Origin: an uncultured Odoribacter sp.
GTDB lineage: Bacteria; Bacteroidota; Bacteroidia; Bacteroidales; Marinifilaceae
DNA length: 64,000 nt
Direction of reading: 5' to 3'
Assembly (NCBI GenBank): GCA_944321145.1
Contig: CALUKF010000003.1
Location: 1-64,000, forward strand
Shown here: positions 26,757-34,408 of the stretch, in pieces
How the letters are laid out: every line of letters starts with the position of its first letter
How positions within the stretch are numbered: position 1 is the first letter of the stretch
Position numbers and translations under genes: made by a program
Notes under the pieces: model-generated
Databases searched by the model: none
What the model saw: the letters and a program-made list of their open reading frames with translations, nothing else
What the model was told of the DNA's origin: nothing

Positions 26757-26787
26757 CAAAATTAATCAAATTTTCAGCACCCCCAAC
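26757..26787 (-). promoter_or_regulatory. Promoter of the LysE-family gene
   Basis: Minus strand: GTTG (26787-26784), 19 bases, TAATTTTG (26764-26757). The -33 match is 3 of 4, the -7 match perfect. Its upstream edge abuts the -33 of the divergent lemA promoter. Confidence 0.5.
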
Positions 26788-26789
26788 CC

Positions 26790-26820
26790 CTTGCCGATAG
26801 CAGGATTATCATTACCTTTG
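26790..26820 (+). promoter_or_regulatory. Promoter of the lemA operon
   Basis: CTTG at 26790-26793, 19 bases, TACCTTTG at 26813-26820, 25 bases before the lemA ATG. This also shows that the in-frame upstream extension of lemA is not translated. Confidence 0.62.
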
Positions 26821-26844
26821 AAGCGGAAAATTAAAATATCTGAT

Positions 26845-27435
26845 ATGAAAAAAGGTTACATTATTCTGATTATCATTGCCGTAATTGTTATCGGCATCTT
26901 CTCTTGGTTCAAAGGCACATACAACAGCCTCGTCACCCTCGAAGAGGGCGTGAGCGCGCAATGGTCTAACGTGGAAAACCAATACCAGCGGCGCACCGAC
27001 CTCATCCCCAATCTCGTGAACACCGTCAAAGGCTATGCCGAGCATGAGCAAAGCACCCTCGACGCCGTGACTTCTGCCCGTGCCAAAGCCACCCAGATGC
27101 AAATCAACGTCGACGACCTCAACGAGGAAACCCTCGCCCGCCTCAACGCCGTGCAAGGGGAACTGTCCTCTGCCCTCTCGCGCCTCATGGCAATCTCCGA
27201 AAACTATCCCGACCTGAAAGCCAATGAGAACTTCCGCGACCTCCAAGCCCAACTCGAAGGCACCGAGAACCGCATCGCCGTGGAGCGGCGCAAGTTCAAC
27301 GACACAGCCCGTGGCTACAACACTGCCATCCGCCAGTTCCCCCGCAACATCCTCGCCTCCATGTTCGGCTTTGAGAAAAAGCCCTACTTCGAAGCCGAGT
27401 CCGGAGCGGAACAGGCTCCCGAAGTGCAATTCTAA
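26845..27435 (+). CDS. lemA: LemA family membrane protein
   Basis: A 196-residue protein with one N-terminal transmembrane helix (residues ~4-22) and a long helical coiled-coil domain outside the membrane, including SAQWSNVENQYQRRTDLIPNLVNTV, the LemA signature. The ATG of MKKGYIILII is chosen because it follows a consensus promoter by 25 bases. LemA proteins are usually co-encoded with TPM-domain proteins, as here (gaps of 13 and 7 bases). A function beyond a scaffold or stress role in the envelope has not been established. Confidence 0.94.
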   Translation: MKKGYIILIIIAVIVIGIFSWFKGTYNSLVTLEEGVSAQWSNVENQYQRRTDLIPNLVNTVKGYAEHEQSTLDAVTSARAKATQMQINVDDLNEETLARLNAVQGELSSALSRLMAISENYPDLKANENFRDLQAQLEGTENRIAVERRKFNDTARGYNTAIRQFPRNILASMFGFEKKPYFEAESGAEQAPEVQF

Positions 27436-27448
27436 GCCCGGCTGAGCC

Positions 27449-27892
27449 ATGAACCCGTCAAACTACTTCACCAAAGCGCAGAAAACCGCCATCGTGGATG
27501 CCATCCGCGAGGCGGAGCGCAACACCTCCGGCGAAATCCGCGTCCACATCGAGCGTCATGCCAAACAGCCCGTGCTCGACCGTGCCGCCCAAGTTTTCGC
27601 CGACCTCAAAATGCACCGCACCGCCCTCCGCAACGGCGTCCTGCTCTACCTTGCCCTTGACGACCACAAGCTCGCCATCCTCGGCGACGCAGGCATCAAC
27701 GCCCGAGTGCCCGCCGGTTTCTGGGACGGCACAACCGCCCGCCTCGTCCAGCGATTCCGTGCAGGCGAGGCATGCGAAGGCATCTGCGAGGCAATCCGCT
27801 CCGTCGGGCAACAATTGAAATCCTACTTTCCCCACCAGGCGGACGACATCAACGAACTACCGGACGACATCTCGTTCGGCAACGACAAATAA
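27449..27892 (+). CDS. TPM domain protein, soluble form
   Basis: A 147-residue protein made almost wholly of a TPM (TLP18.3/Psb32/MOLO-1) domain: IREAERNTSGEIRVHIE at the N-terminus, DHKLAILGDAGIN in the middle and a C-terminal helix. It has no signal peptide, so it should stay in the cytoplasm, in contrast to its neighbour. Such short TPM proteins sit between lemA and ygcG-like genes in many Bacteroidota. Phosphatase activity has been reported for a plant relative only. Confidence 0.88.
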   Translation: MNPSNYFTKAQKTAIVDAIREAERNTSGEIRVHIERHAKQPVLDRAAQVFADLKMHRTALRNGVLLYLALDDHKLAILGDAGINARVPAGFWDGTTARLVQRFRAGEACEGICEAIRSVGQQLKSYFPHQADDINELPDDISFGNDK

Positions 27893-27899
27893 ACAAAAC

Positions 27900-28691
27900 A
27901 TGAATAAATTAACGCAACACCTCAAAACCGTCCTTGCGGCATTCTTCCTTCTCCTCGCCTGCATGGCAAGTGCACAGGAATTTCCCGAACCCATGCAGCC
28001 CCGCCGCCTCGTCAACGACTTCACCGGTATGTTCTCCCCACAAGAGACCGCCCGCCTGGAGCAAAAACTGAGGCGTTTCAACGACACCACCTCCACCCAA
28101 ATCGCCATTGCCGTCGTTCCCTCCCTCCACGGCTATGCGCCCAACGACTATGCCCAGCGGCTTGCCGAACAATGGGGCATCGGGCAGCAAGGCAAGGACA
28201 ACGGCATCCTCATCCTCCTCAAGCCCAAAACCCGTGACGCCTCCGGACAGGTGGCAATCACCGTGGGCTACGGCTTAGAAGGCGTAGTGCCCGATGCCAT
28301 CGCCTCGCGCATCATCCGCAACGAGGTCATTCCCGCCTTCCAGCAAGGCGCCTACTACGCCGGCATTGACCGGGCGACCACCGTCCTCATGCAGCTCACC
28401 GGTGGCGAGTTCACCGCCGAGCAATACGCCCGTGGCGGCGGCAACGGCATCGGCTGGTTCCTTCTCCCCTTCTTCCTCATCGTCTTCCTCGCACCCCTTT
28501 TCCGCCGCCGACGGGGCAACTACACCGCCGACAACCGTGGCTCCCACGGCGACTTCTTCCCTCCCTTCTTTTTCGGAGGCTTCGGTGGCAGCAACAGTGG
28601 CGGCTTCGGTTCTTTCACAAGCGGCAGCGGCACCTTTGGAGGCTTTGGCGGGGGCAGTTTCGGTGGCGGGGGCGCCAGCGGGGAGTGGTAA
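27900..28691 (+). CDS. TPM domain membrane protein, YgcG-like, Gly-rich tail
   Basis: A 263-residue protein. A signal peptide ends at MASAQ (about residue 24), the TPM domain covers about 30-165 (LVNDFTGMFSP, TTSTQIAIAVVPSL, GYGLEGVVPDAIASRII), one transmembrane helix follows at about 182-200, and the tail is a Gly/Ser-rich low-complexity stretch (GGFG, GGSFGGGGASG). The architecture is that of YgcG proteins of the lemA operon. Its stop codon abuts the stop of phnW on the other strand with no spacer, so no intergenic terminator separates the two convergent operons. Confidence 0.92.
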   Translation: MNKLTQHLKTVLAAFFLLLACMASAQEFPEPMQPRRLVNDFTGMFSPQETARLEQKLRRFNDTTSTQIAIAVVPSLHGYAPNDYAQRLAEQWGIGQQGKDNGILILLKPKTRDASGQVAITVGYGLEGVVPDAIASRIIRNEVIPAFQQGAYYAGIDRATTVLMQLTGGEFTAEQYARGGGNGIGWFLLPFFLIVFLAPLFRRRRGNYTADNRGSHGDFFPPFFFGGFGGSNSGGFGSFTSGSGTFGGFGGGSFGGGGASGEW

Positions 28692-29786
28692 TCACACCCC
28701 GCGTATCTCCTTCACCGCTTCCACCAGCCGCCTGAAATCTTCCGGATACACGTCCCCGATGGTGCCAATGCGGAACGTATCGGCATCCGACACTTTTCCT
28801 GGATAAATCACAAAACCCCGCCGCTTCAACGCCTCATAAAAGTCCCCGAACGAGAATCCTGCCTCCGGGTAGAGGAACGACGTGATGATAGGCGACTGCT
28901 TCTCCGGCGTGAGCAACGTGCGGAAACCTGCCCCCTCCATTCCTTCCACCAGCACCTCATGGTTGCGGCAATACCGGGCATGGCGGGCAGCAATCCCCCC
29001 TTCCTCCTCCAACTCTTTCAACGCCTGCGCAAACGCCCGCACCACGTGCGTCGGCGACGTGAACCGCCACTTCCCGTGCCCACGCTCCATTTCCTCCCAC
29101 TGCGCGTAAATGTCCAGCGACAGCGAACGCGCCACCCCCTTGCACGCTGCGAGTTTCTCCCGCCGTGCAATCACGAACGTAAAGCCCGGCACTCCCTGCA
29201 CACACTTGTTCGCACTGCTGATGAGAAAATCAATCCCCAACCCTTTTATGTCAATCGGTATCCCCCCGAAACTGCTCATCGCATCCACAATCCACGTCAC
29301 GCCCCGTCCCCGGAGCACCTCCGCAATCCCCTCAATCGGGTTCAGCAGCCCCGTCGTCGTCTCGCTATGCACCACCGCGAAATGCGTCACCCCCGGATGC
29401 TCCTCCAACGCCCGCTCCACCACCTCCGGCGTCACCAGCTCCGTCTCCTTCAGGTTCACCAACGCATAATTCAGATGATAATATTCTGCAATCGTCCCCA
29501 TCCGCTTCCCGTAAGCCCCGTTCGCCACAATCAGCAGCTTGTCCTCCGGACGCACCGCCGCCCCCAAGGTCGCCTCCACGCCATACGTGCCGCTTCCCTG
29601 CAACAACACCGTCGTATACTCCCGCCCGTCCAAGCCGGCGGCTTCCAGCAACTTCCAGCGGATGACCTCCACCACGCCCTCATTGTAATCCTTGTCCCAC
29701 GTACACCAGTCCTGCAACATCGCTTCCTTCACGCTTGCGGACGTGCTCAGCGGTCCGGGCGTCAATAACAAATAATTCCTTTCCAT
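28692..29786 (-). CDS. phnW: 2-Aminoethylphosphonate--pyruvate transaminase
   Basis: A PLP-dependent class V aminotransferase (364 residues) that converts 2-aminoethylphosphonate plus pyruvate to phosphonoacetaldehyde plus alanine. The N-terminus [10 protein letters not shown] is the usual PhnW start, the [15 protein letters not shown] and [13 protein letters not shown] blocks form the PLP pocket, and [12 protein letters not shown] carries the Schiff-base Lys near residue 195. It lies three bases downstream of phnX on the same strand, making the standard two-step catabolic unit phnX-phnW. In Bacteroides, 2-AEP also occurs in capsule, which fits the nearby capsule locus, but that link is inference. 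Confidence 0.96.
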   Translation of the reverse strand: MERNYLLLTPGPLSTSASVKEAMLQDWCTWDKDYNEGVVEVIRWKLLEAAGLDGREYTTVLLQGSGTYGVEATLGAAVRPEDKLLIVANGAYGKRMGTIAEYYHLNYALVNLKETELVTPEVVERALEEHPGVTHFAVVHSETTTGLLNPIEGIAEVLRGRGVTWIVDAMSSFGGIPIDIKGLGIDFLISSANKCVQGVPGFTFVIARREKLAACKGVARSLSLDIYAQWEEMERGHGKWRFTSPTHVVRAFAQALKELEEEGGIAARHARYCRNHEVLVEGMEGAGFRTLLTPEKQSPIITSFLYPEAGFSFGDFYEALKRRGFVIYPGKVSDADTFRIGTIGDVYPEDFRRLVEAVKEIRGV

Positions 29787-29789
29787 CGC

Positions 29790-30581
29790 TTATCTCAATC
29801 TTTTTTCGTTAATCTCCATAATACACTCCGGCAGCTCCACAATGCTGTCCAATACATAATCCGCCCCTGCCGCCAGCATCCGCTCCCGCACCTCGCCCTT
29901 CATCTCCTCCAACTGCCCGGCAGGCATCGCCGCATACTCCTCCTCGTCCAGCCCCAACTCATTGCTCCCCGTCACCACGCCCACCGTCCACACCTTCGCG
30001 TTCACCCCCTCACGGATATCGGCAATCGTGTCCCCCACCTTCACTACTTTCTCCACCGAATCCACCGCCAAATCAATCATATTTCGGTAAATCATATACG
30101 GCGCAGGGCGTCCCGCAGGCAAATGGTCTGGCGTCACCAGATTGTCCACCACATACCCCTTCGCCGCAGCCCCCGGACGCACCACATCCATCATCGCCTC
30201 CGTATACCCCGTCGTCGACCCCACCTTCAGCCCCTCGCCACGCAGGCGGCGCATCGTCTCCACCACCCCCGGCAGCGGCGTCGTGAAATCCTCCAGCGAG
30301 GCAAACAGGTGCCGCTCAAAGCTCCGGTACATCGCGTCCACGTCCTCCGCCGTCCACTCCCGCCCGTGCACCTCGCGGAACCGCCTTTCCACCTCCGGCA
30401 TTCGCAGGATTGCCTTGATATGCTCAATCTTCAGCAGCCCCATCGGTTCCCTCGCCTGACGGTACGTAATCTCCACCCCCTGTTCCCCAAACACCCTCAG
30501 GAAAGCATTCAACGGCGCGAAACAGCCGAAATCCACAGCCGTCCCCGCCCAATCCATAATCACACATTCAATCTTTTTCAT
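29790..30581 (-). CDS. phnX: Phosphonoacetaldehyde hydrolase
   Basis: A HAD-superfamily enzyme (263 residues) that cleaves phosphonoacetaldehyde into acetaldehyde and phosphate. The start MKKIECVIMDWAGTAVDFG carries the nucleophile Asp of the DWAGT motif; the cap-domain Lys needed for Schiff-base formation lies in MGLLKIEHIKAI, and VKVGDTIADIREG holds the metal-binding acid. An alternative in-frame ATG lies 18 bases upstream. Operon with phnW (3-base gap). No ABC transporter for phosphonate is adjacent. Confidence 0.95.
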   Translation of the reverse strand: MKKIECVIMDWAGTAVDFGCFAPLNAFLRVFGEQGVEITYRQAREPMGLLKIEHIKAILRMPEVERRFREVHGREWTAEDVDAMYRSFERHLFASLEDFTTPLPGVVETMRRLRGEGLKVGSTTGYTEAMMDVVRPGAAAKGYVVDNLVTPDHLPAGRPAPYMIYRNMIDLAVDSVEKVVKVGDTIADIREGVNAKVWTVGVVTGSNELGLDEEEYAAMPAGQLEEMKGEVRERMLAAGADYVLDSIVELPECIMEINEKRLR

Positions 30582-30699
30582 ACTTACATTTTTCGTCATT
30601 CACTTTCAAATCAAATCATTTATGCTTTACTTTGCAAAGCCGGAAACCTCCGTCCCCGGTTTGCGCCGCAAAAATACCGATGCCCGGAGGCTGAACAAA

Positions 30700-30718
30700 A
30701 TGAATCTGCATGATTCAT
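30700..30718 (+). promoter_or_regulatory. Dyad symmetry, possible operator
   Basis: ATGAATC and GATTCAT separated by TGCAT form a 19-base near-palindrome in the 198-base gap between the divergent phnX and the HTH gene at 30780. The size and symmetry suit a dimeric regulator; autoregulation by the adjacent HTH protein is possible. Confidence 0.4.
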
Positions 30719-30779
30719 AAAATTCATATTTCCGCCAAAAATTCAGAAACATTCATGTAACAATAAACACACAGCAGCC

Positions 30780-31655
30780 ATGAGAGAAGACCTCCAGACC
30801 ATCTACGACACCATCACCCGCCTCCGCCTCCAAGGCACCAAAATGAAAGACATCGCCACCCGACTCTCCATGTCCCCAAGCGTCCTCTCCGCCATCTACA
30901 CCACCGTCCTCCCCGCCTTCCTCGCCCGCCCCGCCGACGCCGACGCCAACAACGCCCTCGACGAAGCCCTTGCCCTCGTCAACAACGTCTCCCGCAAAAG
31001 GCTCCTCGCTGCCATCCCCAACATGCTTCTCCGCCTGCAAACCTTCTCCTCCCCCGCCCCTGCCGCCTCCATCCCCATCGAACAGGCGCTCGCCAAAGCC
31101 TGGCATGCCTCCGCCAACGAAGCCGCCCCTTACGCCGGCGTATACCAAAGCTACAGCCTCTCCTCCTCCACCGACGCCCTCAAAGTCGAGCCTTACCTCA
31201 TCGTCCCTGCCCCCGACGCCTCCTCCCTCCGCGTCGCCCGCCTCAGCGCTTACCGCACCATCCAATGGGGCACGGGCATCATCAACAACCATCAGAATCT
31301 CTACCTCACCTTCAGCGAGACCGTCCCCCCGCAGCTCAACCTCGTCACCCTCTACCTCCAACTTCCCTTCCGCGAGCAGCCCGACATGCTCCGCGGCCTC
31401 TACCTTGCCCTCGACTACAACCGCAACCCCATTGCCCGCCGCATCGTCCTCGTCCGCCAGTCCGACCCCGTGCCCGCCGAAGAATTCGCCGCCCTCCCCA
31501 GCGGCATCATCGCCCGTGAACAGCTCACCCCCGAACAGGAAACCTACTACCAATACACCTGCCTCCCCGGCGACTACATCAAAATGTGCACCGTCCCCAC
31601 TCCCCGCCTCAACGCCACCGACCTCGCCCGTGAAAAGAAAATGCTCGAACTATAA
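30780..31655 (+). CDS. HTH-containing protein of unknown function
   Basis: A 291-residue soluble protein. Residues ~17-42 (GTKMKDIATRLSMSPSVLSAIY) read as a helix-turn-helix of the kind used by transposase- or sigma-like DNA-binding proteins. The remainder is mixed alpha/beta with no motif I recognise; a segment near 140-260 (YSLSSSTDALKVEPYLI, YRTIQWGTGIINN, LYLALDYNRNPIARRIVLVR) looks like a ligand-sensing beta-rich fold. The coding strand is extremely rich in C, even at third positions. It is divergent from phnX and could regulate the phosphonate genes, which is inference from position. Confidence 0.6.
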   Translation: MREDLQTIYDTITRLRLQGTKMKDIATRLSMSPSVLSAIYTTVLPAFLARPADADANNALDEALALVNNVSRKRLLAAIPNMLLRLQTFSSPAPAASIPIEQALAKAWHASANEAAPYAGVYQSYSLSSSTDALKVEPYLIVPAPDASSLRVARLSAYRTIQWGTGIINNHQNLYLTFSETVPPQLNLVTLYLQLPFREQPDMLRGLYLALDYNRNPIARRIVLVRQSDPVPAEEFAALPSGIIAREQLTPEQETYYQYTCLPGDYIKMCTVPTPRLNATDLAREKKMLEL

Positions 31656-31783
31656 CCCGTTATTGCCCAACCCGTTTCACCATCCCGCCCATTCCTCCTC
31701 CCTTCCATCTCCCACGCCCCGTCCGGTGTGAATCTTCCCCTGTCTCTCATCCATTCGGCATCCATTCGACATAACTCCCACTC

Positions 31784-31905
31784 CCATAGCACTCCCATAG
31801 CACTCAACACCACATCACTACCACATCACTACCACATCATAACCACATTTTTGCGGTTATAATGCGATTATAATGCGGTAGTGATACGGTAGTGAATGCT
31901 ATCGG
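31784..31905. repeat. Imperfect long inverted repeat built of short tandem repeats
   Basis: Left half: tandem copies of CACTCCCATAG (twice) then CACATCACTAC (about three copies); right half carries the inverse forms (GCGGTTATAATGC, GCGGTAGTGATACGGTAGTG, AATGCTATCGG). The halves meet at a short T-rich loop near 31848-31852. It lies in the 338-base gap between the convergent HTH and DUF5690 genes. No reading frame is present there. Confidence 0.65.
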
Positions 31906-31945
31906 ATACGGAGAGGACTGGGAGAGGAGCCGAAACAAAAGCGAA

Positions 31946-31966
31946 GAATCCCTGCTGTGGGGATTC
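31946..31966 (-). terminator. Possible terminator of the DUF5690 gene
   Basis: Seven-base arms GAATCCC (31946-31952) and GGGATTC (31960-31966) around a 7-base loop, 28 bases past the DUF5690 stop. On the minus strand it is followed by a moderately T-rich stretch. Confidence 0.4.
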
Positions 31967-31993
31967 CACCCCAAGTGATAAAAAACAGGGAAG

Positions 31994-33295
31994 TCAGTCT
32001 ATGGCGACGGCAGGGGCAGGAGCAGCGACAAGGAAGGGATGCTCGCGGCGGTAGCGACGCACGAGGTAGACAGCGGCACCGGCAAAGAGCACCGTGCAGG
32101 CAATGCCCACATAGCCCGCCAGGCGATTGTAGAAGGGGAGCCATTCCACGTCGGGGGAACAGAACTCTTTGACGGTGAGGACAAGCACCGTGCCCGTATA
32201 ACCGATGAAGTCAATGAGCACGATGAAGAAACCGACGTTCCCCCGGATGCGGAAGCAGGCGATGAAGCGGTCGAAAAAGATGGTCTGGAAACTCAGGTAG
32301 GCGACGTAAAGGCACAGGCTCTGGATGAAAAGCCAGACGAGAGGGTCAAGGCGCAACGCCTCGTAGCGGAAGGAGACGTATGCCATCACGAGCATGCCGG
32401 CAATGACCAGCCCAAGCAGGAGGAGCAGGGCGCGGAAGTTGCTGCGCACGAATATCATCAACCCGAAGAGGGCAAGGATGACAAGCGTCACCACGCTGTC
32501 GAGCTTGGCGAACACCCACGAGGAGTAGCCGCCGCCCTCAACGTCGAATATCTTGACGAGAAAGTCCTCCTTGATGTCGCGCACCACAACGAGCATGAGG
32601 TTGGCGAGGAAGAGCATCACGAGGAAAGGCATGTAACGGCGGAAGAGGGCAAGGCGTTGCGCGCCGTCGAGGGTGCAGCGTTCCGACTTGCGGAGGATGT
32701 CCTCGCCGGAAGGGGCGGGAAGGCAATGGAGACAGTAGCCGAGGAGGCAAAGAAGGGGCAGGGCGCAAGCGCCAATCACTGCCGGCATCCAAAATTCGCT
32801 GACGTGGAAGTGGCTCATGACGTAAAGCCCGACGGATTTCGCCGTGCCGGAACTGACCACCATGCTGATGCCGAGGAGGCTGGCGAGGAGGTCGGTCACG
32901 CGCCGCCCCTCGATGAAGCTGAATATCACGCCCCACATGCAGCCGAGCGCCAAGCCGTTGAAGAACATGGCAAGCACGTTCCACGGGACGGGAAGGACGG
33001 CGAAGAAGACGAGCGCCGTCTCGGCAATGCCGACGGAGAGGAGGATGAAGCCCAGGCGCGACTCGCGGCGGAGCTCGGAGATAATCTTGATGCCAAGGAA
33101 TTTGGCAAGGAGGTAGCCCAGAATCTGGACGACGGTGACGGCAATTTTATAGTCCATGCCGCAAAAGGCGAGCCCCTCGAATTCCGCAGCGGTGAAGGGC
33201 TTGCGGAGGGCATAGACCAGAGAATAAGAGAGGAGGGCTGCCCCGCCTGCCCAAAGGATGAAAAGGATGTCTGATAATGTCTTGCTACGATTCAT
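31994..33295 (-). CDS. DUF5690 family multispanning membrane protein (MFS-like)
   Basis: A 433-residue inner-membrane protein with about twelve hydrophobic segments in two blocks of six, separated by a polar loop near residues 205-235 (APSGEDILRKSERC), which is the layout of major-facilitator transporters. It fits DUF5690. No substrate motif is known. The gene lies beyond phnW-phnX and the HTH gene, and a role in 2-aminoethylphosphonate or other organophosphonate uptake is conceivable because the phn genes lack a transporter; this is inference. It is the last gene of the long minus-strand series, 91 bases after the CYTH gene. Confidence 0.8.
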   Translation of the reverse strand: MNRSKTLSDILFILWAGGAALLSYSLVYALRKPFTAAEFEGLAFCGMDYKIAVTVVQILGYLLAKFLGIKIISELRRESRLGFILLSVGIAETALVFFAVLPVPWNVLAMFFNGLALGCMWGVIFSFIEGRRVTDLLASLLGISMVVSSGTAKSVGLYVMSHFHVSEFWMPAVIGACALPLLCLLGYCLHCLPAPSGEDILRKSERCTLDGAQRLALFRRYMPFLVMLFLANLMLVVVRDIKEDFLVKIFDVEGGGYSSWVFAKLDSVVTLVILALFGLMIFVRSNFRALLLLLGLVIAGMLVMAYVSFRYEALRLDPLVWLFIQSLCLYVAYLSFQTIFFDRFIACFRIRGNVGFFIVLIDFIGYTGTVLVLTVKEFCSPDVEWLPFYNRLAGYVGIACTVLFAGAAVYLVRRYRREHPFLVAAPAPAVAID

Positions 33296-33386
33296 GATGT
33301 TTTGCGTCGATTGTTTTGAATTACCGGCGCAAAACTATCGTGAGAATGTGACGAAGTTGTTTATGAAATGTTACGACATTGTTACG

Positions 33387-33866
33387 TCATGAGCGGCTGT
33401 GCCAGCAGCGGAAAGGGCAGGCAGCGAGGGCAGCATTGTAGTAGCGGGGGTCGCCGGTCACTTCCTCGCCCAGCCAGGAGGGGCGGGCGAAGGGTTCGTC
33501 GGGGCTGCGCAGCTCGATTTCGGCAAGGACGAGCCCCTCGTTGTCGCCGTGGAACTCGTCGACTTCCCAAAGGTGGGCGCCGCAGGGGACGTAGTGGCGG
33601 GTCTTGTCGATGCGCCCCGGTTCGCAGAGCTGTAGGAGCTCAAGGGCGTCGGGGACAGGGATTTCGTGCTCCCATTCGTAGCGGGAGACGCCGGCAGGGT
33701 CGCTTGCGCCCTTGACGGTGAGGTAGGCGCGTTCGCCTTTCACGCGCACGCGCACCGTGCGTTCGGGGACGGAGGAGAGGTAGCCTTGGCAGATGCGCTC
33801 GCAGCGGGAGGCTTCTGCCTTGTAGCCGGAATGGGCTAAGAATTTGCGTTCGATTTCTTGTGCCAT
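33387..33866 (-). CDS. CYTH domain protein (triphosphate tunnel metalloenzyme family)
   Basis: A 159-residue cytoplasmic protein that begins with the family hallmark EIERKF (ExExK) at residues 4-9. Further conserved charged strands are RTVRVRVKGERAYLTVKG, YEWEHEIP and GLVLAEIELRSPDE, which line the phosphate tunnel. Members hydrolyse inorganic tri- or tetrapolyphosphate or make cAMP; simple CYTH proteins in Bacteroidota are most likely triphosphatases. It follows the first UpxY gene by 17 bases. Confidence 0.92.
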   Translation of the reverse strand: MAQEIERKFLAHSGYKAEASRCERICQGYLSSVPERTVRVRVKGERAYLTVKGASDPAGVSRYEWEHEIPVPDALELLQLCEPGRIDKTRHYVPCGAHLWEVDEFHGDNEGLVLAEIELRSPDEPFARPSWLGEEVTGDPRYYNAALAACPFRCWHSRS

Positions 33867-33883
33867 GGGAATGGATTTTGGGG

Positions 33884-34405
33884 TTAAAGTTTCGGGGGAG
33901 CGTCGAGGCGTTCGACGAAGCTGGCGGGGATGTCGGCTAAGGCGCAGCCAAGGAGGTCAATGCGCACGGCGACTTTCGTCTCGCCACGGAAGCGGACGAG
34001 TTCGCCCTCCAAACCTTTGAGGGCGCCTTTGACAACCCGGATGCGGTCGCCGACGGCGATGTGTTCGTTGACCATCTCAACTGCCTCTTCCGAGAAGTCG
34101 AGGAGGAAGCGGAAACGCTCCATCTGGTCGTCGGGAATCGTGGCAGGCTCGCGCTCGCCGCGCAGTTTGAGGAAGGAGACAACGCCCTGCGTCTCCAGGA
34201 CGGGCACCCTGTCCTTGCGCTCCACGCGCACGAAGAGCAGCCCCGGTATCACGGGGACGACGACACGCGCCTTGCGGTGCGCCCATTGGCGCACGACGGC
34301 CTGCACGGGCAGGAAGCACTCAATGCCTGCCGCATCGAGGCGCTCGCGCACTTTCTTCTCCGCCCGAGAAGCCGTATAGACCGCATGCCAATGTTTGTCT
34401 GCCAT
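33884..34405 (-). CDS. UpxY family transcription antiterminator (copy 1)
   Basis: A 173-residue NusG-like protein. The NGN domain covers about 4-100 (HWHAVYTASRAEKKVRERL, ECFLPVQ, PGLLFVRV) and a KOW domain about 118-165 (VGDRIRVVKGALKGLEGEL). UpxY proteins bind polymerase in the 5' leader of a capsule operon and prevent early termination. The protein is about three-quarters identical to the UpxY at 39455-39988. Placement is odd: it follows rfbB by three bases and precedes the CYTH gene, whereas UpxY genes usually come first in their operon. Confidence 0.92.
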   Translation of the reverse strand: MADKHWHAVYTASRAEKKVRERLDAAGIECFLPVQAVVRQWAHRKARVVVPVIPGLLFVRVERKDRVPVLETQGVVSFLKLRGEREPATIPDDQMERFRFLLDFSEEAVEMVNEHIAVGDRIRVVKGALKGLEGELVRFRGETKVAVRIDLLGCALADIPASFVERLDAPPKL

Positions 34406-34408
34406 CGC

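Noticed and set aside
31784-31905. CRISPR or integrase attachment site
   Set aside because: Units are too short and contiguous for CRISPR; no integrase, tRNA or matching second site was seen.
32039-33274. A 411-codon open frame opposite the DUF5690 gene
   Set aside because: Its translation is highly charged (Glu/His/Asp-rich), typical of the antisense of a membrane protein gene; no start signal.
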